Below, piece after piece: positions 23,110 to 30,557 of a stretch of DNA of 36,075 nt (position 1 is its first letter; each line of letters opens with the position of its first letter). The stretch is from positions 1 through 36,075 of the forward strand of contig CAZBWH010000027.1 in assembly GCA_964495595.1 (NCBI GenBank). The letters run 5' to 3'. The notes under the pieces were generated by a model, which made no database searches, was not told the DNA's origin, and saw only the letters and a program-made list of their open reading frames with translations. The DNA comes from CALMFQ01 sp964495595. Its GTDB lineage: Bacteria; Pseudomonadota; Gammaproteobacteria; Burkholderiales; SCOH01. The translations under genes and the position numbers were made by a program.

Positions 23110-25299
23110 ATGCGACTCTCCACATCGCTCCGGCAAAAACTGCCCGTCCTGTTTTACTCCCTGCGGGGGCGGTTGCTCTTGCTGTCAGCCGGGCTGCTGG
23201 TATCGGTCGCCGGGCTGATCGCCATCAACAGCAACCGATTGCTCAGCGTAGCGATCGGGCAACATACCCGTCAGCAGGCCGAGCAAGTGGCGGCCCTGCT
23301 GAATTTCAGCCTGACACCCTATTCAACCAATGGCGAAGTCCAGGAAATGGCCGACTTCCTGCATGAACTGGTCAGCGTCAACAGCCAAGGGCTGACCTTC
23401 ATCGGGCTGTACACCCTGTCCGGCGAGCCGATCATGGTCGTGGGCGAAGCACCGGTGAACTGGCAGCCAGCCAAGGGAACCGAACAGGGATTCGAGATTC
23501 TCGACAACTCGGTCATGGTGTCACGGCCGATGCTGCTGGAGCAGAACCGCATTGGCCGGATGAGTTTCCAGCTGAGCACGCGGCTGCTGAACACGACTCG
23601 CGAAGCGCTCTTGCGCCAGACCCTGTTCATCAGTGCATCGGCACTCGGCATAGCGCTGCTGCTGCTGACCATCATCGGCTTCTGGATCACCCGCCGGATC
23701 TCTCCGCTGGCTTTGGCCAGCAAGGCAATCATCGCCAACCAGCCGATGCCGCAACTGGACGAGTCCGGCCGCGACGAGATCACCCTGATGTCCAGGGCAT
23801 TGAATGCCATGGACAAGGCCATTCGCCACCGGATCAGCGAACTGGAAGAAGCCGCTCATGAATACCGCGGCTTGCTTGATCATGCCGCACTCGGCATTGC
23901 CCGCATCGAACTCGATGGCAGCATCGGCATCTGCAATTCCCGCTGGGACACGACCCTGACCGGAGCATCGCACACCGCAAGCCGGCTGGTTTACCAAAGC
24001 TACCCCTGGCTGGGCGCCCTGCTCGATGAGCTGCGTGACGGCACACCCGGCGATGAAATCAACACCACGGTCACCAGCGAATCCGGTGTCGGCATCCGCC
24101 GCTATTTCCGGGTCGGCGCCTCGGTGTTCCGCAGCCGTGATGGCATCCCCCGCTACTACATCTGCATGGTCCGGGATGTCACAGTAGAAACAACGGCGGC
24201 CATTGCCCAGCAAGCCAGTAGCGCCCTGTATCGCACCATCGCAGAAACGGCCCAAGAAGGAATGAGTCTGGTTGACAGCGATGGCAACATCCGCTACGCC
24301 AACGGCCGGCTGGCGCACATGTTTGGCAACGGCACGGTAGACACCCTGCTCGGCCGGTCGCTACCGCAATTGCTCGGGCTGCCCGGCAGTGGCGCCGAGC
24401 AACTGATGGCGCTGGATGGCAAGGACATCCAGACCACGGGTAAATCTTCGCAGCCACTCTGGCTATTGTGCGCCTTCAACCCGCTGCCGCCTGACGCCAC
24501 CCGTGGCTACGACGGGCTGCTGTGCATGATGATCGACATCACCACCCGCAAGGAAGCCGAACTGCAGCTGGCCACCTACAACGAAAAGCTGGAATCCGAA
24601 GTAGCAAGCCGCACGGCACGCCTGCAGGAGTTGAACAAAGAGCTGGAGCTCTTCTCCTACAGCATCTCGCACGATCTGCGTGCCCCGCTGCGAGCCATCG
24701 CAGGCTTCAGCAGCATCCTGCAGGAAACCGAGCAGCAATTGTTGAGCGAAGACGGGCGGCAGATGCTGGGCCGCATCATTGCCGGAGCCAACCGGATGAA
24801 CGCGCAGCTCGATGGCATGCTGCAACTCTCCCGCCTGACCCGTAGCGAGATCCGCACCCAGCAGATCGACCTGAGCGACATGGCACACTCACTGATCGAT
24901 GAGCTGCAAGCCAGCACTGGCACCCATGCCAGCATCCACATCGGCGAGGGGCTGTTTGCGCGCACAGATCCATTGCTGATTCGTGCCGCGCTGGAAAACC
25001 TGCTGTCGAATGCACTGAAATACTCGTCCAAGGTGGCGGTGCCCAGAGTCGAATTCGACATGACCTGGCACAAGGGCAAGCATGTTTTCTATGTGCGCGA
25101 CAATGGCGCCGGTTTCGAGCAGGAGCACGCAGCCAAACTGTTTGGCCTGTTCCAGCGACTGCACTCCAGCGCTGAATTTGAGGGAACCGGAGTCGGCCTG
25201 GCATCGGTCAAGCGAATACTGACCCGGCTTGGCGGCGACGTCTGGGCTGAATCGTCCCCCGGCTCCGGTGCCACGTTCTATTTCTCGCTACCCGAGTGA
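23110..25299 (+). CDS. Orphan membrane sensor histidine kinase with HAMP and two PAS domains
   Basis: A 729-residue inner-membrane kinase. From the ATG at 23110 it has TM1 (about 21-40), a periplasmic domain of about 130 residues, TM2 (about 171-193, ALGIALLLLTIIGFWI), a HAMP linker, PAS-like domains near 252-365 (DHAALGIARIELDG) and 373-480 (AETAQEGMSLVDSDGNIRYAN), a coiled coil, and a HisKA H-box FSYSISHDLRAPLRAIAGFS with phospho-acceptor H521. The ATPase domain shows the N box (ALENLLSNALKYS), DNGAGFE and GTGVGLA. The core resembles phytochrome-type kinases. No response regulator is encoded nearby. It sits between porin/PstS-like modules 2 and 3, suggesting it senses the same ligand. An in-frame extension upstream to 22975 is rejected because it would run through the terminator. 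Confidence 0.92.
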   Translation: MRLSTSLRQKLPVLFYSLRGRLLLLSAGLLVSVAGLIAINSNRLLSVAIGQHTRQQAEQVAALLNFSLTPYSTNGEVQEMADFLHELVSVNSQGLTFIGLYTLSGEPIMVVGEAPVNWQPAKGTEQGFEILDNSVMVSRPMLLEQNRIGRMSFQLSTRLLNTTREALLRQTLFISASALGIALLLLTIIGFWITRRISPLALASKAIIANQPMPQLDESGRDEITLMSRALNAMDKAIRHRISELEEAAHEYRGLLDHAALGIARIELDGSIGICNSRWDTTLTGASHTASRLVYQSYPWLGALLDELRDGTPGDEINTTVTSESGVGIRRYFRVGASVFRSRDGIPRYYICMVRDVTVETTAAIAQQASSALYRTIAETAQEGMSLVDSDGNIRYANGRLAHMFGNGTVDTLLGRSLPQLLGLPGSGAEQLMALDGKDIQTTGKSSQPLWLLCAFNPLPPDATRGYDGLLCMMIDITTRKEAELQLATYNEKLESEVASRTARLQELNKELELFSYSISHDLRAPLRAIAGFSSILQETEQQLLSEDGRQMLGRIIAGANRMNAQLDGMLQLSRLTRSEIRTQQIDLSDMAHSLIDELQASTGTHASIHIGEGLFARTDPLLIRAALENLLSNALKYSSKVAVPRVEFDMTWHKGKHVFYVRDNGAGFEQEHAAKLFGLFQRLHSSAEFEGTGVGLASVKRILTRLGGDVWAESSPGSGATFYFSLPE

Positions 25300-25514
25300 A
25301 GATCGACCGAATATTGCAACAAGCAATTGATTAATAAGACACATTTACACAGCATCATACACCATCGGCATGATTACTGCATTGCAGCATATGCACTCTT
25401 TGCAGCCAGTCAAATCCGCTTTGACAAGCCTTCCGTCAACGACCATCATGGCCAAAGGCAGTCCGGCGAACAGGTGCCACGGGCGGCCACGCATTCCTAC
25501 CTCACTGGCTCATC
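25300..25514. other. Intergenic region before module 3
   Basis: 215 AT-richer bases between the kinase stop and the third porin gene. TTGATTAATAAG near 25326 could be part of a promoter. No terminator or RNA gene is evident. The third porin may have its own promoter here. Confidence 0.4.
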
Positions 25515-26765
25515 ATGAGAATATTACGCGCTATTGTCCTGCCACTCGCCCTGCACACCTCATTCACCCCTGCTGACGAACCGCAGTGGATCAAGGTGTC
25601 CGGGTTCGGCACACTGGGCGTTGCCCATAGCAACAACAAGGAAGCCGATTTCCGGCAAAACCTCGAACAATCGGTCGGCACCGGCCGAACCCACAAGATC
25701 GACTCTGCTCTGGACAGCGCCTTCGGCGTCCAGGCCGACGCGATGTTGAACGATCGACTGCAGGCAACGGCTCAGGTCATTTCCCGCCGGCAGACAGACA
25801 ACAGCACCCGCCCCTATATCGAATGGGCCAATCTGCGCTGGCAGATTGCCAGCAACCTCGATGCCCACGGAGGGAGGATCGTGGCACCGATGTTCATGGT
25901 GTCAGACGCCAGAATGGTCGGGCACGCCCAGCTCACCGTCCGGCCTCCGGGCGAGGTCTATCTGATCAACCCGATCACCTACATTAACGGTGCCGATGTG
26001 AACTACCGGATCGATTCCGGCCGGGTGCTTTACCGGATGGGCGCCAGTGGTGGCAAGGTAAACCAGGCACTCACCAGCAGCACTGGTACGACGGCCTACC
26101 ACTATGACGTGCGGGTGCTGCACGCCGGGCTGGAATTCGCCGATTCGACGCTAAGGACTGCCTATACCCGCGCCTATCTGGACAGTAACAGCGATACGCT
26201 GAGCCTGTTCAATACCGCAATCAACCAATTGATCGCGCAGGGCGTCGGCAACGCATCGCAACTGAAAGACCTGCTGGCGTATCGCAATGTACCCATCGAC
26301 TTCTACAGCCTGGGCTATGCGTACGACGGATACCCGTGGCAGATTCAGGTCGAATGGGCCCGGCGGCAGTTTACCCGCAGTTCACTGGGAACCGATCTGG
26401 ATGGCGGCTACGCGCTGGCGGGCTACCACATCGGACGTTTCACGCCGTTTCTGATGTACGCCCATCTGTCGCACAAATCGCGCACCGAGATTGCACCGGT
26501 AGAAACCGGTTCGTTGCCGACCGGCGGCCAGAAAGTCATCCAGGGGATGATCAGCAATGCCCAGGGCCGGCACGCTCGTAACAGCCTGACGCTGGGGGGG
26601 CGCTGGGATATGGCGGAGAATCTGGCACTCAAGCTGCAGGTCGACCACATTCGCAAACCCGGCGGCAACAACTCGGGTTATTTTGCACCGCCGATACCGG
26701 CAGATTTTGCAGCACAGCATCGCGACATCATGATCTATAGCGCCAACCTTGACTTCGTTTTCTGA
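25515..26765 (+). CDS. Outer-membrane porin-like beta-barrel, module 3
   Basis: A 416-residue barrel closely related to the module-2 porin. It has a short signal peptide (MRILRAIVLPLALHTSFTPA), the same opening strand (VSGFGTLGVAHSNNKEADFRQN), HKIDSALDSAFGVQAD, AQVISRRQTD, YIEWANLRWQ, HGGRIVAPMFMVSDARMVGH, INPITYINGADVNYR, and a C-terminal strand ending LDFVF. The ATG at 25515 lacks a clear Shine-Dalgarno. The matching PstS-like gene starts 13 bases after the stop. Together with module 2 this looks like a local duplication with the kinase gene in between. Confidence 0.88.
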   Translation: MRILRAIVLPLALHTSFTPADEPQWIKVSGFGTLGVAHSNNKEADFRQNLEQSVGTGRTHKIDSALDSAFGVQADAMLNDRLQATAQVISRRQTDNSTRPYIEWANLRWQIASNLDAHGGRIVAPMFMVSDARMVGHAQLTVRPPGEVYLINPITYINGADVNYRIDSGRVLYRMGASGGKVNQALTSSTGTTAYHYDVRVLHAGLEFADSTLRTAYTRAYLDSNSDTLSLFNTAINQLIAQGVGNASQLKDLLAYRNVPIDFYSLGYAYDGYPWQIQVEWARRQFTRSSLGTDLDGGYALAGYHIGRFTPFLMYAHLSHKSRTEIAPVETGSLPTGGQKVIQGMISNAQGRHARNSLTLGGRWDMAENLALKLQVDHIRKPGGNNSGYFAPPIPADFAAQHRDIMIYSANLDFVF

Positions 26766-26778
26766 ATCGGGCCCACTC

Positions 26779-27222
26779 ATGAGCAACTGCAAACGCGCCT
26801 TGCTGGCAAGCATGGCAGCCTGCCTGATCGGCGTCACCAGCGCCTGGGGGGAAATCGTGGTAATTACCCATCGAGCGAACCCGCTGACCGAACTCACTGC
26901 AGAGCAGCTGGAAAAAATCTTCCTGCGCAAGGTACAGACCTTCCCCGACGGCAAATCCGCCGTGCCGCTCGACATCCCGCGCGGCAAACGGCGAGACGCC
27001 TTCTACGCCCACATTACCGGAGGCAAGAACAACAGCCAGATCCGGGCCTACTGGTCCAAGGTGGTGTTCACCAGTGGCGGTAAGCCGCCACAAGAAGTGC
27101 TCAGCGAACAGGAAGCCGTCGGCATTGTGCAACGCAATACCAACTATATCGCCTACGTAGAGCGAGAGCAGGCAAACAATCTGGTCAAGGTGGTGTATTC
27201 GCTGGCCGAGCCGAAACTTTAA
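26779..27222 (+). CDS. Half-size PstS-like periplasmic protein, module 3
   Basis: A 147-residue secreted protein with signal peptide (MSNCKRALLASMAACLIGVTSAWG before EIVVITH). The family blocks are LTAEQLEKIFLRK, FPDG, VPLD, RDAF, QIRAYWSKVVFTS and GKPP; the C-terminal IG(F/Y)(V/I)DKS block of the other two copies is changed to IAYVERE, so the pocket may differ. The Shine-Dalgarno before 26779 is weak, so translation may depend on the porin gene 13 bases upstream. Confidence 0.87.
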   Translation: MSNCKRALLASMAACLIGVTSAWGEIVVITHRANPLTELTAEQLEKIFLRKVQTFPDGKSAVPLDIPRGKRRDAFYAHITGGKNNSQIRAYWSKVVFTSGGKPPQEVLSEQEAVGIVQRNTNYIAYVEREQANNLVKVVYSLAEPKL

Positions 27223-27290
27223 GGAATGCGCGGATTGGTCCGTCGAGCGGGGTGAAGCGCAAAGTTCCCGGCGCGCGAGCAACCGGGTCT

Positions 27291-27326
27291 GGCGAATGGC
27301 CTGCCTTGGGTAGGCAGTGATTCGCC
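27291..27326. terminator. Candidate bidirectional hairpin between module 3 and sbcB
   Basis: A two-part hairpin: outer stem GGCGAAT/ATTCGCC (27291-27297, 27320-27326) and inner stem CTGCCT/AGGCAG (27301-27306, 27312-27317) with small internal loops. It lies between convergent genes, where a shared terminator is expected, but has no T tract on either side. Confidence 0.4.
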
Positions 27327-27341
27327 CGTGCAGCCAATCAA

Positions 27342-28784
27342 TCAACGTTCTCCAAACCCTTCAGCCAGCAAACCACGGCCGTAGTCGACCAGATCAACCA
27401 ACAAATCCGGTTGTGCCGGTGAAGTGTCGGCAAGCGCCCGCAGCTGTGCCAGATAGTCATCCAGCACCACGCTGGCACCGCCAGCCGGATCAGTCAATCG
27501 CCAGCGGCAATAGGCCTGCCAGCGCTGCTGTTCATCCGGCCGCAGCGTGTGCGGAAAATTGCGCGCCCGATAACGGAACAGCATCTCTGGCAACCTCGGG
27601 TCGTCAAAGTCGAATGTCCCATCAGCTAGCGCGCGCGGTTCACTCTGGCGAATTCTGGCCAGGCTGGCTTTGTCCCTGTTGCTCCAGAACCCGCCTGCAT
27701 AAAGCAACAGATCGGGGTCAGTTATCGGCTCTCGCTGCGGCGTTGTGTACACCTCGGCCAGCTTGGCGTGCAGGGCATGGTCAACCAGCATCGCAGCATG
27801 CTGCAACGCCAGCGGCCGATCGATCTGCCAGCGGTCCGCCACGTCATCGGTCAGCAGGCTGGCCGTAGCCACAACCGGGCATTTATTCAGATGGATGGTT
27901 TTCAGTGGCGGCCGGATGGCTCCTACAGGCAAAGCATCGCTGCGGGTGAATAGGCGCTCGCGCAAAGCAGCGGCATCCAGCTCGAATAGCGGTGACGGGT
28001 CAGCAGACAGATCGGCTACGATCACTTCGTTGGCATTGACCGGGTGATGCGCCAAGGGCAGCACCAGCGCCAGGCAACCTCGCTCGGCAGCAAACATGCC
28101 TGACACGTGCAGCACCGGTTGCGGCATCTGCAGGTTCAGCAGCTTTGCGACCTTGCGTTTGTCTCGCAGCTGGAACACATAATCGTACAGTCGCGGCTGG
28201 CAGGTTTTGACCAACCGGGCGACGGCAATGGTGGCGCGCACATCTGACAACGCATCATGAGCGGCCTCATGCGCCAGGCCGTTGGCCTGAGTCAGGTGCT
28301 CCAACCGGAAACTGGGCTTGCCATCCGGATGACAAGGCCAGGCAATGCCTTCTGGCCGCAGCGCCCGTGCCAGTCGCAACATGTCGAGAATGTCCCACCG
28401 AGAGCAGCCGTTTTGCCATTCGCGGGCATAGGGATCGTAGAAATTGCGGTACAACAACTGCCGGGTGAATTCGTCGTCGAACCGGATCGTGTTGTACCCC
28501 ACACCACAGGTTCCCGGTTGAGCCAACTGCTGGTGAATGGCCGCGATGAAGCCGGCCTCGGGCAATCCGCGTTGCAGGCAAAGCTGCGGCGTGATGCCGG
28601 TAATCAGCACTGACTCGGGATTGGGCAGAAAATCGGGGGCTGGCTGGCAATACAGATTCAGCGGCTCACCGATCTCATTGAGATCCGCATCGGTGCGGAT
28701 GCCGGCAAACTGTGCGGCACGGTCGCGGCGCGGGTCGGCGCCAAAGGTTTCGTAGTCGTGCCAATAAAAGGTCGTTGCACTCAC
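27342..28784 (-). CDS. sbcB: Exodeoxyribonuclease I
   Basis: A 480-residue DEDD-type 3'-5' single-strand DNA exonuclease used in mismatch repair and recombination. The start is the GTG at 28784, giving VSATTFYWHDYETFGADPRRDRAAQFAGIRTD, with the first catalytic pair in DYETFG; the GTG overlaps the upstream phzF stop as GTGA. Further marks are ITGITPQLC, GYNTIRFDDEFTRQLLYRNFYDPY, and HDALSDVRATIAVA with the last catalytic Asp. The C-terminal half holds the SH3-like and helical ExoI extension. Length agrees with E. coli ExoI (475). Confidence 0.95.
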   Translation of the reverse strand: MSATTFYWHDYETFGADPRRDRAAQFAGIRTDADLNEIGEPLNLYCQPAPDFLPNPESVLITGITPQLCLQRGLPEAGFIAAIHQQLAQPGTCGVGYNTIRFDDEFTRQLLYRNFYDPYAREWQNGCSRWDILDMLRLARALRPEGIAWPCHPDGKPSFRLEHLTQANGLAHEAAHDALSDVRATIAVARLVKTCQPRLYDYVFQLRDKRKVAKLLNLQMPQPVLHVSGMFAAERGCLALVLPLAHHPVNANEVIVADLSADPSPLFELDAAALRERLFTRSDALPVGAIRPPLKTIHLNKCPVVATASLLTDDVADRWQIDRPLALQHAAMLVDHALHAKLAEVYTTPQREPITDPDLLLYAGGFWSNRDKASLARIRQSEPRALADGTFDFDDPRLPEMLFRYRARNFPHTLRPDEQQRWQAYCRWRLTDPAGGASVVLDDYLAQLRALADTSPAQPDLLVDLVDYGRGLLAEGFGER

Positions 28785-29623
28785 AGCGATAACAGCCCCG
28801 TGCCCACCGGCACCACCTTGCCGGCGACAAATATCTGCCGCCCGGTGTTGATTTCGAGCTTCAAATGGCTGAAGCGCTTGATCAGATGACCCTGGCGCAG
28901 TTCGAGTGAGAGCGGGCGAGGTGCGCCATTGGCCATCAACCACCCGCCCAGATTGGCACATGCCGAGCCGGTGCCGAAGTCTTCCATGACCACTCCACGG
29001 TCAAGATAGAAAAACCGCCCCAGCACCAGGGCACCATCCCGCGCCCACAGGAATACCTGCACCTGGCCTTGCCGGTTGGCCGCATGCTGCTGCAGCAGCG
29101 GCGCCCTTGGTCGGCAGTAGGTCAGGCCATCGCGGGAAGCCAGCTGGATCACCAGTTGCTCGACCCCCGTGTTGACGAACAGTGGCGACGGCCCGATGTC
29201 GCTCTCGCGGATGCCCAGCATCTGTGCCATTTGGGCCAGGCTTGCGTCAGGCGCGCGGTACGTGGGCGTCTTACTCTGAAACGACCAGACATCCTGTTCT
29301 GCCCAGACCGGCACGATGCCAGCGCGGGTTTCCAGCTTCAGGTGCCCCCCTTCCTTTTGCCGCAGTTGCCGCAGCACATGGGCAGCACCGAGCACAGGAT
29401 GGCCGGCAAACGGCATTTCGAATGCCGGAGTGAAAATCCGCAGTTGGGCGTCGGCCTCCTTGCTGGGCATCAGGAATACCGTTTCGGAATGGTTCATCTG
29501 CCGGGCGATCGCCTGCATGGCCAGGTCGTCAAATGGCAATCCTGATTCGAAAACGCAGAGCGGATTGCCCGACAGCGGCGAATCAGCAAAGACGTTGACA
29601 GTCTGATAACGGAAAAACGGCAT
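28781..29623 (-). CDS. PhzF family isomerase/epimerase-like protein, intact active site
   Basis: A 280-residue protein with the two-lobed diaminopimelate-epimerase-like PhzF fold. The ATG at 29623 gives MPFFRYQTVNVFADSPLSGNPLCVF. Residues matching the known PhzF acid-base set are E47 (NHSETVFL), H75 (PFAGHPVLGA), D215 and S220 (MEDFGTGSAC). No phenazine biosynthesis genes are present, so the natural substrate is unknown; most PhzF homologues have no assigned reaction. It overlaps sbcB by four bases and follows a divergent paralogue (29640-30476) by 16 bases. Confidence 0.88.
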   Translation of the reverse strand: MPFFRYQTVNVFADSPLSGNPLCVFESGLPFDDLAMQAIARQMNHSETVFLMPSKEADAQLRIFTPAFEMPFAGHPVLGAAHVLRQLRQKEGGHLKLETRAGIVPVWAEQDVWSFQSKTPTYRAPDASLAQMAQMLGIRESDIGPSPLFVNTGVEQLVIQLASRDGLTYCRPRAPLLQQHAANRQGQVQVFLWARDGALVLGRFFYLDRGVVMEDFGTGSACANLGGWLMANGAPRPLSLELRQGHLIKRFSHLKLEINTGRQIFVAGKVVPVGTGLLSL

Positions 29624-29639
29624 GATGAACGTCCTCGTC

Positions 29640-30476
29640 CTACCAGTGCAATTCGCCACTGGCCTGAATGCGGGTCTGACCACCGAGCAGGATGCGCTGG
29701 TTGTCATCAATCTGTAGCGCCAGACGTGCAGGCCGCTCCAAGTGATCTCCCTGACGGATGCGCAGCGACACCGGCAATGGCGCACGGGTGTGCAACAGAT
29801 AGCCACCCAGCGCCGCGATGGCTGCTCCGCTGGCGGGCTCCTCACGCAGGGCACCAAACCTTACACCGAACGAACGGGCCTGTACTACATCGACCGATCG
29901 GTACCAGACCAGCAAATGCGGCCGCCCCTGCTCATTGACAGCGTGTAGAGACAAATCTTCCAGCTTGGGCTGGCAGTGGCGCACGGCCTCCGCCTGGGTC
30001 AGCGGAATCACCAGTTGCTCGATACCGCCATGAATGAACAGCGCCGGTTCGTCGATATCGCTCTCCTGCAGCGACAACATCGCAGCCAGATGGCGCTTGC
30101 GTACCTCACAGGCACGTACGCCCGGCGAGCGAACCTGGTAGAACCAGCGCTCCTGCTCGACCCAGAGCGGTGCAATCAGCGTCGGTGTTTCGATGCTGAA
30201 CAGCGTTTGCCCGGTCTGCTCGCGCAAGACTGTCGCCGCAGCCAGCAAAGCCGCTGCAGAAAACCGCAAGGGACGTTCAGGAGAGAAAATGGCCAGGCGA
30301 ACATGGGCCCGCGCCGACGGCATCAGGAACACCGAAACACTGGTCTGGATCTGCTGCGCCAGCCCTTGCATGCTGGCCTCGTCTAGCAAGGCAGGCTGAT
30401 CGAATACCGCAATCGGCAGCCCCGACAGCGGTGCTTCGGAAAACACGTTCACCAGATGATAGCGATAGGCGGGCAT
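29640..30476 (-). CDS. PhzF-like protein with degenerate active site
   Basis: A 278-residue paralogue of the next gene: same N-terminus (MPAYRYHLVNVFSEAPLSGLPIAVF), same core strands (ESDI, GIEQLVIPL) and length. Aligned with the intact copy, the key residues are all replaced: E47 by V, H75 by A (AGHP becomes SAAA), D215 by E213 and S220 by A218. It is therefore unlikely to catalyse the PhzF reaction. The reading frame is intact and codon use looks normal, so it is probably a functional pseudoenzyme and not a decaying gene. The ATG at 30476 is chosen by comparison with the paralogue. A parS-like site lies 12-25 bases upstream. Confidence 0.85.
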   Translation of the reverse strand: MPAYRYHLVNVFSEAPLSGLPIAVFDQPALLDEASMQGLAQQIQTSVSVFLMPSARAHVRLAIFSPERPLRFSAAALLAAATVLREQTGQTLFSIETPTLIAPLWVEQERWFYQVRSPGVRACEVRKRHLAAMLSLQESDIDEPALFIHGGIEQLVIPLTQAEAVRHCQPKLEDLSLHAVNEQGRPHLLVWYRSVDVVQARSFGVRFGALREEPASGAAIAALGGYLLHTRAPLPVSLRIRQGDHLERPARLALQIDDNQRILLGGQTRIQASGELHW

Positions 30477-30487
30477 GATGACAGTCG

Positions 30488-30501
30488 GTTCCACGTGAAA
30501 C
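30488..30501. promoter_or_regulatory. parS: parS-like ParB binding site 2
   Basis: GTTCCACGTGAAAC is identical, as reverse complement, to the 14-base core of the site at 18613-18626, and the flanking bases are G/G where the consensus has T/A. It lies directly before the start of the degenerate phzF gene. Two cores 11.9 kb apart support real ParB sites. Confidence 0.8.
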
Positions 30502-30557
30502 GGTTTGAGTGTAGGCAGCTCGGCCGGCTCAGGCAAACGGCCGGACCACAGCCGGTA

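Noticed and set aside
1844..27222. A classical high-affinity phosphate (Pst) transport operon
   Set aside because: The PstS-like proteins are less than half normal size and no permease, ATPase, PhoU or PhoB/PhoR pair is encoded in the window.
2124..28109. Other CACGTG hexamers (2124, 5462, 8815, 28104) as parS sites
   Set aside because: Their flanks do not carry the GTTNC…GNAAC arms required for ParB binding; all lie within genes.
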